From the NCBI GenBank assembly GCA_031280075.1, contig JAITHG010000232.1:1-5854 (forward strand): a stretch of 5,854 nucleotides of DNA, given 5' to 3'. This stretch comes from Eubacteriales Family XIII. Incertae Sedis bacterium. Its GTDB lineage: Bacteria > Bacillota_A > Clostridia > Peptostreptococcales > Anaerovoracaceae. Of the stretch, positions 1 to 5,679 are shown in pieces. Each line of letters opens with the position of its first letter. Position 1 is the first letter of the stretch. The notes below the pieces were generated by a model. That model saw only the letters and a list, made by a program, of their open reading frames with translations, did not search any database and was not told the origin of the DNA. The position numbers and the translations under genes are program-made.

Positions 1-1036
1 TCAACTGTGGCTCGACCGCATACCGGTAGACACCTTCCGCATCGCCGGATTCCAGATCCGACAGATTGGCGGACACAAAGCAAAACCAAAAGCGAAAGAA
101 GTTGTCGACGATGCGGTACAGTCCGCGTGAGGAAGCTGCTTTTTCTTTAGATCCGGACAGCACGGAAAACTCGCGCTCTATTACCTGCAGCTCCATCAAG
201 TTTTTTAGATATACGCTGATTTTGGACTTATCGGACTGTGTCTTCATATAAATATCATTCAGCTGTGTGTTGCCGAGCGCAACCGCTTCTATAATTGTGT
301 TATATAGTGCGGGTTCGCGCAGGTCCTGCCGAATCAAGAATTCGACTTCGCTGTACAATACGCACCCCTTCGTAAGCACGTTCCTGATGATATTCTGCCG
401 CAAGGGCAGGCCTGGATCAAACTGCGTCAGATAGTGCGGCATTCCGCCCAAAATCGAGTAGGCGAGCAGCTTGTCATCATCCGTGTATTCCGGGAAAAAT
501 TTCACCGCATCCGCAAAAGGCAGCTCGTTCATCTTGTAAATTCCAGTTGCCCGACCATAGAGCGGCCTCTTTTCCGCAAGTATTTTCTTTTCAATGAAGC
601 TCATTTCGCTTCCGCACAGGACGATCATCACATCTGCATTTTTCAGTTGCTCGTCCCACAATACTTGCAGGACGGAAGGTATGGAAGCATTGCCCTTGCA
701 CATATAGGGGAACTCGTCGATCACCAGCAGCTTCTTCTTGCCGCCGGCAGGCAGTTCCAATACAGTTCTGAAGGCCGCTTCCCAGTCGGAAAATGCTGTG
801 ACATACTTTGCCACCGGGAGGCCGGCGCGGAGTATACGTTCCGAGAAAGCGGCAAGCTGCTTGTCATCCGTGATCTCGCGGCAGGAATAAAACACATGCG
901 GCTTGCCCTTGACAAACTCGCGCAGAAGCTCCGTTTTGCCAATACGCCGACGCCCGTACAGGATGACCAACTGTCCGCCAGGCGCGTTGTATCTGTCCTC
1001 GAAAAATTGTAGCTCTTGCCTGCGCCCGACAAACAT
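1..1036 (-). CDS. AAA ATPase, ATPase_2/DUF234 type (C-terminus cut by window edge)
   Basis: I translated this frame directly. It starts at ATG 1036-1034 and stays open to base 1, giving 345 residues of a family usually around 450-480 long. A Walker A motif (GRRRIGKTE, about 28-36) follows the opening MFVGRRQEL, which is typical of the archaeal-type ATPase family. Walker B is LLVIDEF (103-109), and a sensor-1-like strand VMIVLCGSE lies at 136-144. A winged-helix segment (about 255-292) is followed by YRIVDNFFRFWF (307-318), the hallmark that leads into the DUF234-like C-terminal region, most of which is missing here. No signal peptide or membrane segment is seen. These P-loop ATPases are widespread, often multicopy, and their biological role is unsettled; DUF234 has been linked to a nuclease-like fold. 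The gene has its own promoter, and its base composition looks lower in GC than the operon upstream, suggesting transfer. The start is fixed by GAGGTGAG five bases upstream. Confidence 0.88.
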   Translation of the reverse strand, partial: MFVGRRQELQFFEDRYNAPGGQLVILYGRRRIGKTELLREFVKGKPHVFYSCREITDDKQLAAFSERILRAGLPVAKYVTAFSDWEAAFRTVLELPAGGKKKLLVIDEFPYMCKGNASIPSVLQVLWDEQLKNADVMIVLCGSEMSFIEKKILAEKRPLYGRATGIYKMNELPFADAVKFFPEYTDDDKLLAYSILGGMPHYLTQFDPGLPLRQNIIRNVLTKGCVLYSEVEFLIRQDLREPALYNTIIEAVALGNTQLNDIYMKTQSDKSKISVYLKNLMELQVIEREFSVLSGSKEKAASSRGLYRIVDNFFRFWFCFVSANLSDLESGDAEGVYRYAVEPQL

Positions 1037-1040
1037 ATCA

Positions 1041-1048
1041 CTCACCTC
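1041..1048 (-). promoter_or_regulatory. Ribosome binding site of the AAA ATPase
   Basis: The minus strand reads GAGGTGAG, complementary to the 16S rRNA 3' end, with a 4-base gap before the ATG at 1036. It supports this start over any internal ATG. Confidence 0.75.
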
Positions 1049-1055
1049 GCTTCTT

Positions 1056-1082
1056 CAAATCGTGATTATACAAATCGTGATT
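1056..1082 (-). repeat. Tandem palindromic 12-mers in the ATPase leader (candidate operator)
   Basis: The 12-mer AATCACGATTTG (minus strand) occurs twice, at 1071-1082 and 1056-1067, separated by three bases (15-bp period). Each copy contains the near-palindrome AATC-AC-GATT. With the promoter at 1090-1118, transcription should begin near 1083, so the pair covers roughly +1 to +27. That is a classic place for a repressor or roadblock site. The junction of the copies also spells TATAAT (1065-1070), which might act as a second -10 but has no good -35 at the right distance. The operator role is an inference from position and symmetry. Confidence 0.55.
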
Positions 1083-1089
1083 CTAAGAC

Positions 1090-1118
1090 ATTATGGTTCG
1101 GGGGAAGGCTTCTGTCAA
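1090..1118 (-). promoter_or_regulatory. Sigma-A/70-type promoter of the AAA ATPase
   Basis: On the minus strand a perfect -35 TTGACA (1118-1113) is followed by a 17-bp spacer and CATAAT (1095-1090), five of six matches to the -10 consensus. Predicted initiation is near 1083, giving a leader of about 47 bases before the ATG. The gene is therefore probably transcribed independently of the upstream pucR-like gene. Confidence 0.72.
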
Positions 1119-1124
1119 TCCCTG

Positions 1125-1150
1125 TGATGCCACACCTATGATGCCACACC
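1125..1150 (-). repeat. Direct repeat upstream of the ATPase promoter
   Basis: GGTGTGGCATCA (minus strand) occurs twice, at 1139-1150 and 1125-1136, with a 14-bp period, ending six bases upstream of the -35. It is preceded on the minus strand by AAAAAGGGGAC (about 1149-1159). The placement would suit an activator site. The GGGGAC-led wording also resembles short repeats that accompany REP-type Y1 transposases in Firmicutes; that resemblance is from memory and weak. Confidence 0.4.
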
Positions 1151-1175
1151 GTCCCCTTTTTGTCTTGCCCTAGGC

Positions 1176-2729
1176 TTACTTCTCCTTGTGCAGGAGCTCG
1201 AGGGACAGCAGGAGGTACCAGGTGGCGGGGTCTTCTGTCAGGTTCAGACCTGTTATTTTTTCGATGCGTTCCAGGCGGTAAAGGAAGGTGCTTCGGTGGA
1301 TGAAGAGCTTCTTGGCTGCGGTTGCTGCCTTTCGGCCGCTTCGGAGGTAGATGTCCAGGGTGTGGAGCAAGTCTGTGCCGTGCCGGGCATCGTATTCCTT
1401 CAGGGCGATGAGCTCGGGGGCACAGACGTACTCGACGGGAAGGCGTTCGGTGCAGCTCTTCAGGAGGAAGGGCTTCACATAGTCCTGGAAACGGAAGAAG
1501 ATCCAGTAGGGGATTTGGCGTTTGCCGTATTCGAGGGCGATCTCTGCCTGGGTGGCGTGCGCACGCAGTCCGCCGAAGCCTGTGAAGGCATCGCTTGCGC
1601 CGGCGGAGAGACCGTTGTCCTGCAGGAAGTCCGTGAAGACTTGGTAGAGCTCGTTCTCCGCACCGTCGTAGAGCGTGAGGTTGAACACGGCGAGGATGCG
1701 GTCGTCGTGCTCGAAGACGCACTCCTGCCGAAAGACCTCCGCGATGCGCTCGCGCATGAAACGCAGCATGCGGTTGCGCGTCTCGTCGATCTCGGAGCGG
1801 ACGCAGAGGCAGACGAAGCGGTGCTCCGGCTTCCACGCATGTTGCGCCAGCCCCTGTTCGATGTCGCGCCGCTCCGTGACCGCGCCGGACATGATGTCGG
1901 ACATGAGCCAGGCGAGCCCGGAGGGGCCGCCCTGCCGCTCGGGCACGAAGCCGATGGCGAGCTGGACATAGTCGGACAGATGCCCCATGAGGACGCTGTC
2001 GGTCTGCTTCAGCTTGCGCCGGATGCCGATGAGCAGCAGACGGTATTTGAAGATGTTGTTCTGAAAGAGGTTTGTATAGAGCGCTGGCAGCCCCGCGATC
2101 TTCAAGGGGAGCACCTGCCCCTGCGCGATGCCTGCGTCCGAGGCGCGTCTGTCTGCGCTCATGAGGTAGGGCAGGCGGCGGTTGTCGTAGATGGGGGCAA
2201 GTCGCGGCTCGTCCGCAAAGGAAGATGAAACGGCAATAATTTTGAAATTGTTGTCGTGCAGGACGAGGGGGTTTTTGAAGATGTCCGCGCTCGCGTCGAG
2301 CATGGCCTGCACGTCAGAACCGGCGGAGAGGATGTGGTGGATGTCTGCGTCCCAGCGCTCGTAGAAGTCGAAAATGTCCTGCACGGCGTTGTGGATGGCG
2401 ATCAGGGAGGTGTTTTCCGGGAAGACGAAGATGCCTTCGAAACGGGCGGCGAGGGTGCTGCCCGGCGCGCCTGCGGTCAGGAGCAGGGCTGGAGGCGGGG
2501 CTGGGGGCGTAAGTGATTTTGCTGGCGCTGGTGGCATTTGTGCGCCCTGCGATGGGGATTCCAAGGCTGCGGGGTTGTCGGTCAGGTAGATGCACCCCGG
2601 CTTGAATGCTTTGTCCGGGGCAGCGATCATCAGCTTGCCCAAGGTGGGCTCCTCGCTTACTTGCCCTTGCACGGTGAAGCTGAAGGTCTGTGCAAGTCCG
2701 GTGCGGATCATGGCGGGGCTGATCTTCAC
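1176..2729 (-). CDS. PucR/CdaR-family transcriptional regulator
   Basis: This is a 517-residue protein if translation starts at GTG 2729-2727 (VKISPAMIRTGLAQ...). That GTG shares the bases GTGA with the TGA stop of the DUF3786 gene, a typical coupled arrangement, and a G-rich tract precedes it. The C-terminus (about 454-517, LDIYLRSGRKAATAAKKLFIHRSTFLYRLERIEKITG in outline) is the PucR-type helix-turn-helix (HTH_30) found at the end of CdaR/PucR regulators. The middle (about 140-300) looks like a small-molecule-sensing region, with NPLVLHDNNFKIIAVSSS at 153-170. The N-terminal ~125 residues resemble a PucR-type N-terminal domain but are interrupted by a Pro/Ala-rich segment (about 65-82). No membrane segment is seen. 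It probably controls its own operon or corrinoid-dependent metabolism; the ligand is unknown. An upstream ATG at 2801 would overlap the previous gene by 76 bases and is less likely. Confidence 0.85.
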   Translation of the reverse strand: MKISPAMIRTGLAQTFSFTVQGQVSEEPTLGKLMIAAPDKAFKPGCIYLTDNPAALESPSQGAQMPPAPAKSLTPPAPPPALLLTAGAPGSTLAARFEGIFVFPENTSLIAIHNAVQDIFDFYERWDADIHHILSAGSDVQAMLDASADIFKNPLVLHDNNFKIIAVSSSFADEPRLAPIYDNRRLPYLMSADRRASDAGIAQGQVLPLKIAGLPALYTNLFQNNIFKYRLLLIGIRRKLKQTDSVLMGHLSDYVQLAIGFVPERQGGPSGLAWLMSDIMSGAVTERRDIEQGLAQHAWKPEHRFVCLCVRSEIDETRNRMLRFMRERIAEVFRQECVFEHDDRILAVFNLTLYDGAENELYQVFTDFLQDNGLSAGASDAFTGFGGLRAHATQAEIALEYGKRQIPYWIFFRFQDYVKPFLLKSCTERLPVEYVCAPELIALKEYDARHGTDLLHTLDIYLRSGRKAATAAKKLFIHRSTFLYRLERIEKITGLNLTEDPATWYLLLSLELLHKEK

Positions 2730-3646
2730 GCCTCGCCCCCCGTCTGTGCCGCCGCCAGCCGTTTGCGCAGATCCCGCAGCCGGTACAGCAGCGCGTCGCA
2801 TGCGCCTGCCACGTCTTCCGCCGTGAAGGCAAAGCGGAAGTTTTCGTCAAAGAGGATCTGCGCGGCAGTGGGAAATTCCTCGTCTCCCTCCCAGAGGCGG
2901 ATGCTCATGGGCAGACCGTCCATGAGGAAGAAACGGTAGCCTGCGTCACATTTTTCGAGGGGCTGCGCGCCGAGGGCAGGTGTCCCTTCCATGACGGCGC
3001 AGAAGGAAGGGATGTCGCGCCCGAACTCCCAGGCGTACCTGCCGATGGCGCGCCCCTGGAAATTCCGCTCGTATACGTCGCCCCAGGGCAATTCCTTGTA
3101 GGCTATTTCGCGCCCGGTCGCCGGAACGAACACGCCTTCGCAAAGGTAGTGCGCAAGCAGGACGGTCTCGTAGGGGCTGTGCCGTTCCGAGCCGTCTTCC
3201 TCGTAGAGGGCGAAGTGCGGCCACGCGATGGTGAGCCGGTTTGCCACAAAGGTGAGGGAGAAGCGCCCTGCCGCCCCGTCCCAGGACAGCCCGGTGCGCG
3301 CGGCGATGCCCCCCGGATCCAGCCCTTCGTAGATGGACTGGTAGTATTCGAGGGGCATGGCATCCCGCTGCCCCTCGCGGCGGGCGAGCTGCATCTCACG
3401 CAGCCTCTCCGCCCTTTCGTTGCGTTCGTTGCCGATTATTGGTTCGGTTCCTGCTTCGGTTCCTGTATCGATTCCTGCTTCGGTTCCTGCGCCGGTTCCT
3501 GCTTCGGTTCCTGTGCCGGTTCCTGCTTCGGTTCCTGTGCCAGTTCCTGCCCCCTTGCCTTTGTCCATGTCCATGTCTACACCCGGAACATGAGGTAACC
3601 GACGGTTTCCCCATTCGCGACAATACTTGCCTTTGTCCATGTCCAT
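2726..3646 (-). CDS. DUF3786 domain-containing protein with repeat-encoded N-terminal linker
   Basis: The frame encodes 306 residues from ATG 3646, three codons' worth of sequence after the RACE stop. Residues about 100-290 match DUF3786: LEYYQSIYEGLD at the start, ETVLLAHYL (160-168), then GREIAYKELPWGDVYERNF (178-196) and LFDENFRFAF toward the end. The family has no firmly assigned function; it recurs in anaerobes and often lies near corrinoid or methyl-transfer genes. In front of the domain sit a duplicated MDMDKGK (1-7 and 25-31), nine tetrapeptides rich in Gly, Thr, Ala and Glu (32-67), and a charged helix. The protein is probably cytosolic. The start is uncertain: ATGs at 3646, 3640, 3574 and 3568 have only a weak GGTG site, whereas ATG 3394 (222 residues, nearer the usual family length) follows GGAGAGG by nine bases. 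The open frame and the overlap with pucR-like translation favour one coupled operon. Confidence 0.78.
   Translation of the reverse strand: MDMDKGKYCREWGNRRLPHVPGVDMDMDKGKGAGTGTGTEAGTGTGTEAGTGAGTEAGIDTGTEAGTEPIIGNERNERAERLREMQLARREGQRDAMPLEYYQSIYEGLDPGGIAARTGLSWDGAAGRFSLTFVANRLTIAWPHFALYEEDGSERHSPYETVLLAHYLCEGVFVPATGREIAYKELPWGDVYERNFQGRAIGRYAWEFGRDIPSFCAVMEGTPALGAQPLEKCDAGYRFFLMDGLPMSIRLWEGDEEFPTAAQILFDENFRFAFTAEDVAGACDALLYRLRDLRKRLAAAQTGGEA
3404..3410 (-). promoter_or_regulatory. Possible internal ribosome binding site for a short DUF3786 form
   Basis: GGAGAGG on the minus strand lies nine bases before ATG 3394 in the DUF3786 frame. It is a better Shine-Dalgarno match than anything before the upstream ATGs, so a 222-residue product lacking the repeat linker is possible, either as the sole product or alongside the long form. 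Confidence 0.4.
3446..3553. repeat. 12-bp minisatellite, nine units
   Basis: Nine contiguous 12-bp units, mostly GGTTCCTGCTTC alternating with GGTTCCTGTGCC on the plus strand, fill this stretch with few substitutions. Read on the minus strand in the DUF3786 frame they give tetrapeptides such as EAGT, GTGT, GAGT and EAGI. Each unit is four codons, so gain or loss of units changes linker length without breaking the frame. Codons here (GGA, GCA, ACA) differ from the GC-ending codons of the neighbouring genes, which fits recent expansion. Confidence 0.9.
3554..3590 (-). repeat. 37-bp direct repeat, copy inside the DUF3786 gene
   Basis: This segment is identical over all 37 bases to 3626-3662. 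It abuts the 12-bp minisatellite directly and encodes the second VPGVDMDMDKGK-like stretch of the DUF3786 protein. It carries ATGGACATGGAC, so two further possible start codons (3574, 3568) and the same weak upstream GGTG. Confidence 0.92.
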
Positions 3647-3662
3647 GTCTACACCCGGAACA
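3626..3662 (-). repeat. 37-bp direct repeat, copy spanning the RACE stop and DUF3786 start
   Basis: This is the outer copy of the 37-bp repeat. On the minus strand it holds the last codons of the RACE gene (LFRV), its TAG stop (3651-3649), and the ATGGACATGGAC start of the DUF3786 gene. The copies are 72 bp apart, 24 codons, so the duplication is in frame; the 35 bp between them is not itself duplicated. Confidence 0.92.
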
Positions 3663-5580
3663 GCCCCGCATCGGTGTGCGGGAGGAAGCAAGCGGCGATG
3701 AATTCGTCCATGTAACCGGGCCAGGAGGACAGCTCGATGTAGGTCATGCCGGACGCGATGCGGCGGACTTCGTCTGCCGCGCCCCCACCTGTCAGCATGG
3801 CATAGGCACCGGAGAGCGAAGTGTTCCCGATATAATGGTAGAGTTCTTCGGGGATGGCTGGCAGCATGCCGATGCGGACTGCCTGTGCGATGTCGATGCC
3901 CGAGCCGATGCCGCCGGCGATGTAGACGCCTTCGAGCATGTCGGTGGTCATGTCCGTCATGAGGAGCATCGTCCGGATGGCGGAGAAGATCGCGCCCTTG
4001 GCGCGGATGAAGTTTTCGATGTCTGCGTCGCCCACGGAGATTTCATAGCCGGTTCCGGAGGTCTCGGCATCCGCGAGCACGTAGAAGCTGATGCCCCATT
4101 CGTCCGTGCGCACGCGCGATCCCGTGCGGGCAAAGCGCCCGCGCGCATCGATGATGCCGCAGCGGAAGAGCTCGCCGATGAGGTCGATGAGCCCCGAGCC
4201 GCAGAGCCCGACTGGAGCCTGCCCGGGCGCGCCGATGACGGTGAGCGTGGGCTCCATGCTTTCCTCGTCGATTGCGATCGCCTCGATTGCGCCATCCGTG
4301 GCGCGCATGCCACAGCGGATGTCGCCGCCCTCGAAGGCTGGACCGGCGCTGCAGGCACAGGTGAGCAGAAAGTCGCTGTTGCCGAGGACGATCTCGCCGT
4401 TCGTGCCGAGGTCGATGAAGCAGGTCAGCCCCTCCTTGCGGAAGATCATGGAGGACAGGGCACCCGCCGAGATGTCGCCGCCCACATACGAGCCGACGGA
4501 GGGGGCGACATCCACGTGGGCATCCGGGTTGACACCGATGCCGATGTCTGCCCCGCGCAGCCCTTCGGCATCGAAGAAGGCGGGGACATAGGGCTCCATG
4601 CGCAGATGGTTGCCGTAGATGCCGAGAAGGAGGTGCATCATCGTGGTGTTGCCCGCGACGGCGACGCGGCAGACCGCCTCCCCCTCGCGCCCGATGCGCG
4701 CGCAGAGCTCGGCAAGCAGCGGTGCGAGGCATTCGCCACAGACAGCCGCCCGCAGGCGCGCAAGCCCGCCGGGGCGCGCGCTCTCGATGAGGCGGTTGAT
4801 GACATCCGCCCCGTACCGGATCTGTGCGTTCCCGGCGTTCCCGGCGGCGAGGATCTCGCCGGTCGAAAGGTCGGCGAGGACGGCGGACACGGTCGTGGTC
4901 CCGATGTCGATGGCGGCACCGATGGGCGGGCTTGCCTCTGCGGACGCATAGAGGACACGCAGGCTGCCCTGCCCCCGGCGCACGGTCAGCCAGACACGGA
5001 ATCCGCCATCTCGCAGAGCATTCGGCAGGCTGCGCAGCGCGCCGAGCCCGATTTCGATCTGTGCCTCCGGGATGCCTTCCTGTGCGCTGAGTGCGCGCAG
5101 CAGTCGCTCCCGGTCTGCCTGCGCGTCTTCCAGCGTAGGTGCCTCCAGGGAGATCTCCAGCAGTTCCAGCCCGCTCCAGACACCCAGCCCGAGTGCGGCG
5201 AGCTCTTCCCGGAAGGTCTCGAAGGCGGCCTGTTCGCGCGGCTCGGAGAGGTCTGCCACCCGGATGCGCGTCTGGAAGGCGGATGCCGCCTCCGGCACAT
5301 CGATGACGACATCCCCCACGACCTCGCTCAGGCAGGCGAGGCGGTCTCCCCGCTCGAAGGCCTCCTCCGAAAGGTGCCTGCCGCGCTCGCCGCCGAGCGT
5401 CCCGTCCGCGAGCCGCACCCGGCACTTGCCGCAAGAACCGTTGCCTGCGCAGGGCGCGTCTATGGCGACCCCCGCCTCCTTCGCCGCATCGAGCAGACTC
5501 GCGCCCCCCTTGACGGCTACGACGCTCTCGCGCCCGTCCTCCATACGGAATGTGACTCTGCAAGATCTGTTCATTCCCAT
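3649..5580 (-). CDS. Reductive activator of corrinoid-dependent enzymes (RACE; [2Fe-2S] + ASKHA ATPase, DUF4445)
   Basis: RACE proteins such as RamA and AcsV use ATP and a low-potential electron to return inactive Co(II) corrinoid proteins to Co(I), keeping methyltransferases active. This 643-residue protein has the family's usual length and order. An N-terminal ferredoxin domain (about 7-95) has the [2Fe-2S] ligands Cys44, Cys50, Cys53 and Cys83 in CX5CX2C...C form. A linker and middle region (about 96-215) precede an ASKHA ATPase domain with AAIDIGTTT (222-230), VAGNTTMMH (308-316), VGGDISAG (366-373), FIDLGTNGE (388-396), SAGPAFEGGDI (411-421), GLCGSGLIDL (458-467) and YIAGGIGSG (553-561). 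The end, YIELSSWPGYMDEFIAACFLPHTD, is characteristic. It is cytosolic and first in the operon. ATG 5580 lies four bases after AGGAGG; ATG 5574 (ten bases) is an alternative. Which corrinoid protein it serves cannot be told from this window. Confidence 0.93.
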   Translation of the reverse strand: MGMNRSCRVTFRMEDGRESVVAVKGGASLLDAAKEAGVAIDAPCAGNGSCGKCRVRLADGTLGGERGRHLSEEAFERGDRLACLSEVVGDVVIDVPEAASAFQTRIRVADLSEPREQAAFETFREELAALGLGVWSGLELLEISLEAPTLEDAQADRERLLRALSAQEGIPEAQIEIGLGALRSLPNALRDGGFRVWLTVRRGQGSLRVLYASAEASPPIGAAIDIGTTTVSAVLADLSTGEILAAGNAGNAQIRYGADVINRLIESARPGGLARLRAAVCGECLAPLLAELCARIGREGEAVCRVAVAGNTTMMHLLLGIYGNHLRMEPYVPAFFDAEGLRGADIGIGVNPDAHVDVAPSVGSYVGGDISAGALSSMIFRKEGLTCFIDLGTNGEIVLGNSDFLLTCACSAGPAFEGGDIRCGMRATDGAIEAIAIDEESMEPTLTVIGAPGQAPVGLCGSGLIDLIGELFRCGIIDARGRFARTGSRVRTDEWGISFYVLADAETSGTGYEISVGDADIENFIRAKGAIFSAIRTMLLMTDMTTDMLEGVYIAGGIGSGIDIAQAVRIGMLPAIPEELYHYIGNTSLSGAYAMLTGGGAADEVRRIASGMTYIELSSWPGYMDEFIAACFLPHTDAGLFRV

Positions 5581-5584
5581 GCAT

Positions 5585-5590
5585 CCTCCT
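5585..5590 (-). promoter_or_regulatory. Ribosome binding site of the RACE gene
   Basis: AGGAGG on the minus strand, four bases before ATG 5580 and ten before ATG 5574. Neither spacing is ideal, so either ATG may be used; the proteins differ by only two residues. Confidence 0.7.
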
Positions 5591-5594
5591 GTCC

Positions 5595-5609
5595 GTGCCC
5601 GTCGGGCAC
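5595..5609. promoter_or_regulatory. 15-bp palindrome just upstream of the RACE ribosome binding site
   Basis: GTGCCCG-T-CGGGCAC is a perfect dyad with 7-bp arms around one base, ending four bases from AGGAGG. In RNA it could fold as a GC-rich hairpin with a short loop beside the ribosome site; as DNA it could be an operator. Function is inferred from symmetry and position only. Confidence 0.45.
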
Positions 5610-5613
5610 ATTT

Positions 5614-5627
5614 ATGCTGTAAAGCAT
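5614..5627. promoter_or_regulatory. Small dyad in the RACE leader
   Basis: ATGCT-GTAA-AGCAT forms 5-bp arms around a 4-base loop, four bases upstream of the GC-rich palindrome on the minus-strand transcript. It would be a weak hairpin in the leader RNA. Chance occurrence of a 5-bp dyad is possible. Confidence 0.3.
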
Positions 5628-5643
5628 TTCTTATGGAAATACT

Positions 5644-5672
5644 ATCATAGCACGCTATGGCGCTTCTTTGAA
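5644..5672 (-). promoter_or_regulatory. Probable promoter of the RACE-DUF3786-pucR-like operon
   Basis: On the minus strand, TTCAAA (5672-5667) is followed by a 17-bp spacer ending in TGC and then TATGAT (5649-5644). The -10 matches the consensus at five of six positions and is extended by TG. A nine-base T-tract (5679-5671) overlaps and precedes the -35, like a proximal UP element. Initiation would fall near 5637, giving a leader of about 57 bases. The -35 is the weaker part. Confidence 0.6.
5646..5659. promoter_or_regulatory. 14-bp palindrome overlapping the operon -10 (candidate operator)
   Basis: CATAGC-AC-GCTATG has perfect 6-bp arms around two bases. It covers the upstream part of the -10 and the adjoining spacer of the promoter at 5644-5672, so a bound protein would block RNA polymerase. 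The PucR-like regulator encoded in the same operon is an obvious candidate ligand, but this is inference. Confidence 0.45.
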
Positions 5673-5679
5673 AAAAAAA

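Noticed and set aside
434..1012. Plus-strand frame of 192 codons
   Set aside because: Antisense to the AAA ATPase, whose Walker A and B motifs establish the minus strand as coding.
721..1041. Minus-strand frame of 106 codons beginning near the ATPase start
   Set aside because: It is out of frame with the ATPase, and its Ser/Arg-rich translation lacks any motif.
1149..1175. Terminator after the PucR-like gene
   Set aside because: The stretch has an A5/T5 run but no stem of useful length before it in the minus-strand direction.
1188..2228. Plus-strand frame of 346 codons
   Set aside because: Antisense to the PucR-like regulator, with acidic and Gly/Val-rich translation and no domain.
2727..2801. 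Upstream ATG start (541 residues) for the PucR-like gene
   Set aside because: It would overlap the DUF3786 gene by 76 bases; the GTG at 2729 gives the compact GTGA overlap and a family-like beginning.
3554..3662. CRISPR-like pattern: two identical 37-bp repeats with a 35-bp spacer
   Set aside because: The dimensions fit, but there are only two copies, no cas gene is near, and the repeat encodes the end of one gene and the start of the next with an internal ATGGACATGGAC tandem.
4043..5611. Minus-strand frame of 522 codons overlapping the RACE gene
   Set aside because: Arg/Ala/Gly-rich translation in an alternative frame of a clear family member; no motif.
3439..5622. Long plus-strand open frame of 727 codons
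   Set aside because: It is antisense to the well-supported RACE gene, starts in the minisatellite, and its product has no recognisable domain; long antisense frames are common in GC-rich genes.
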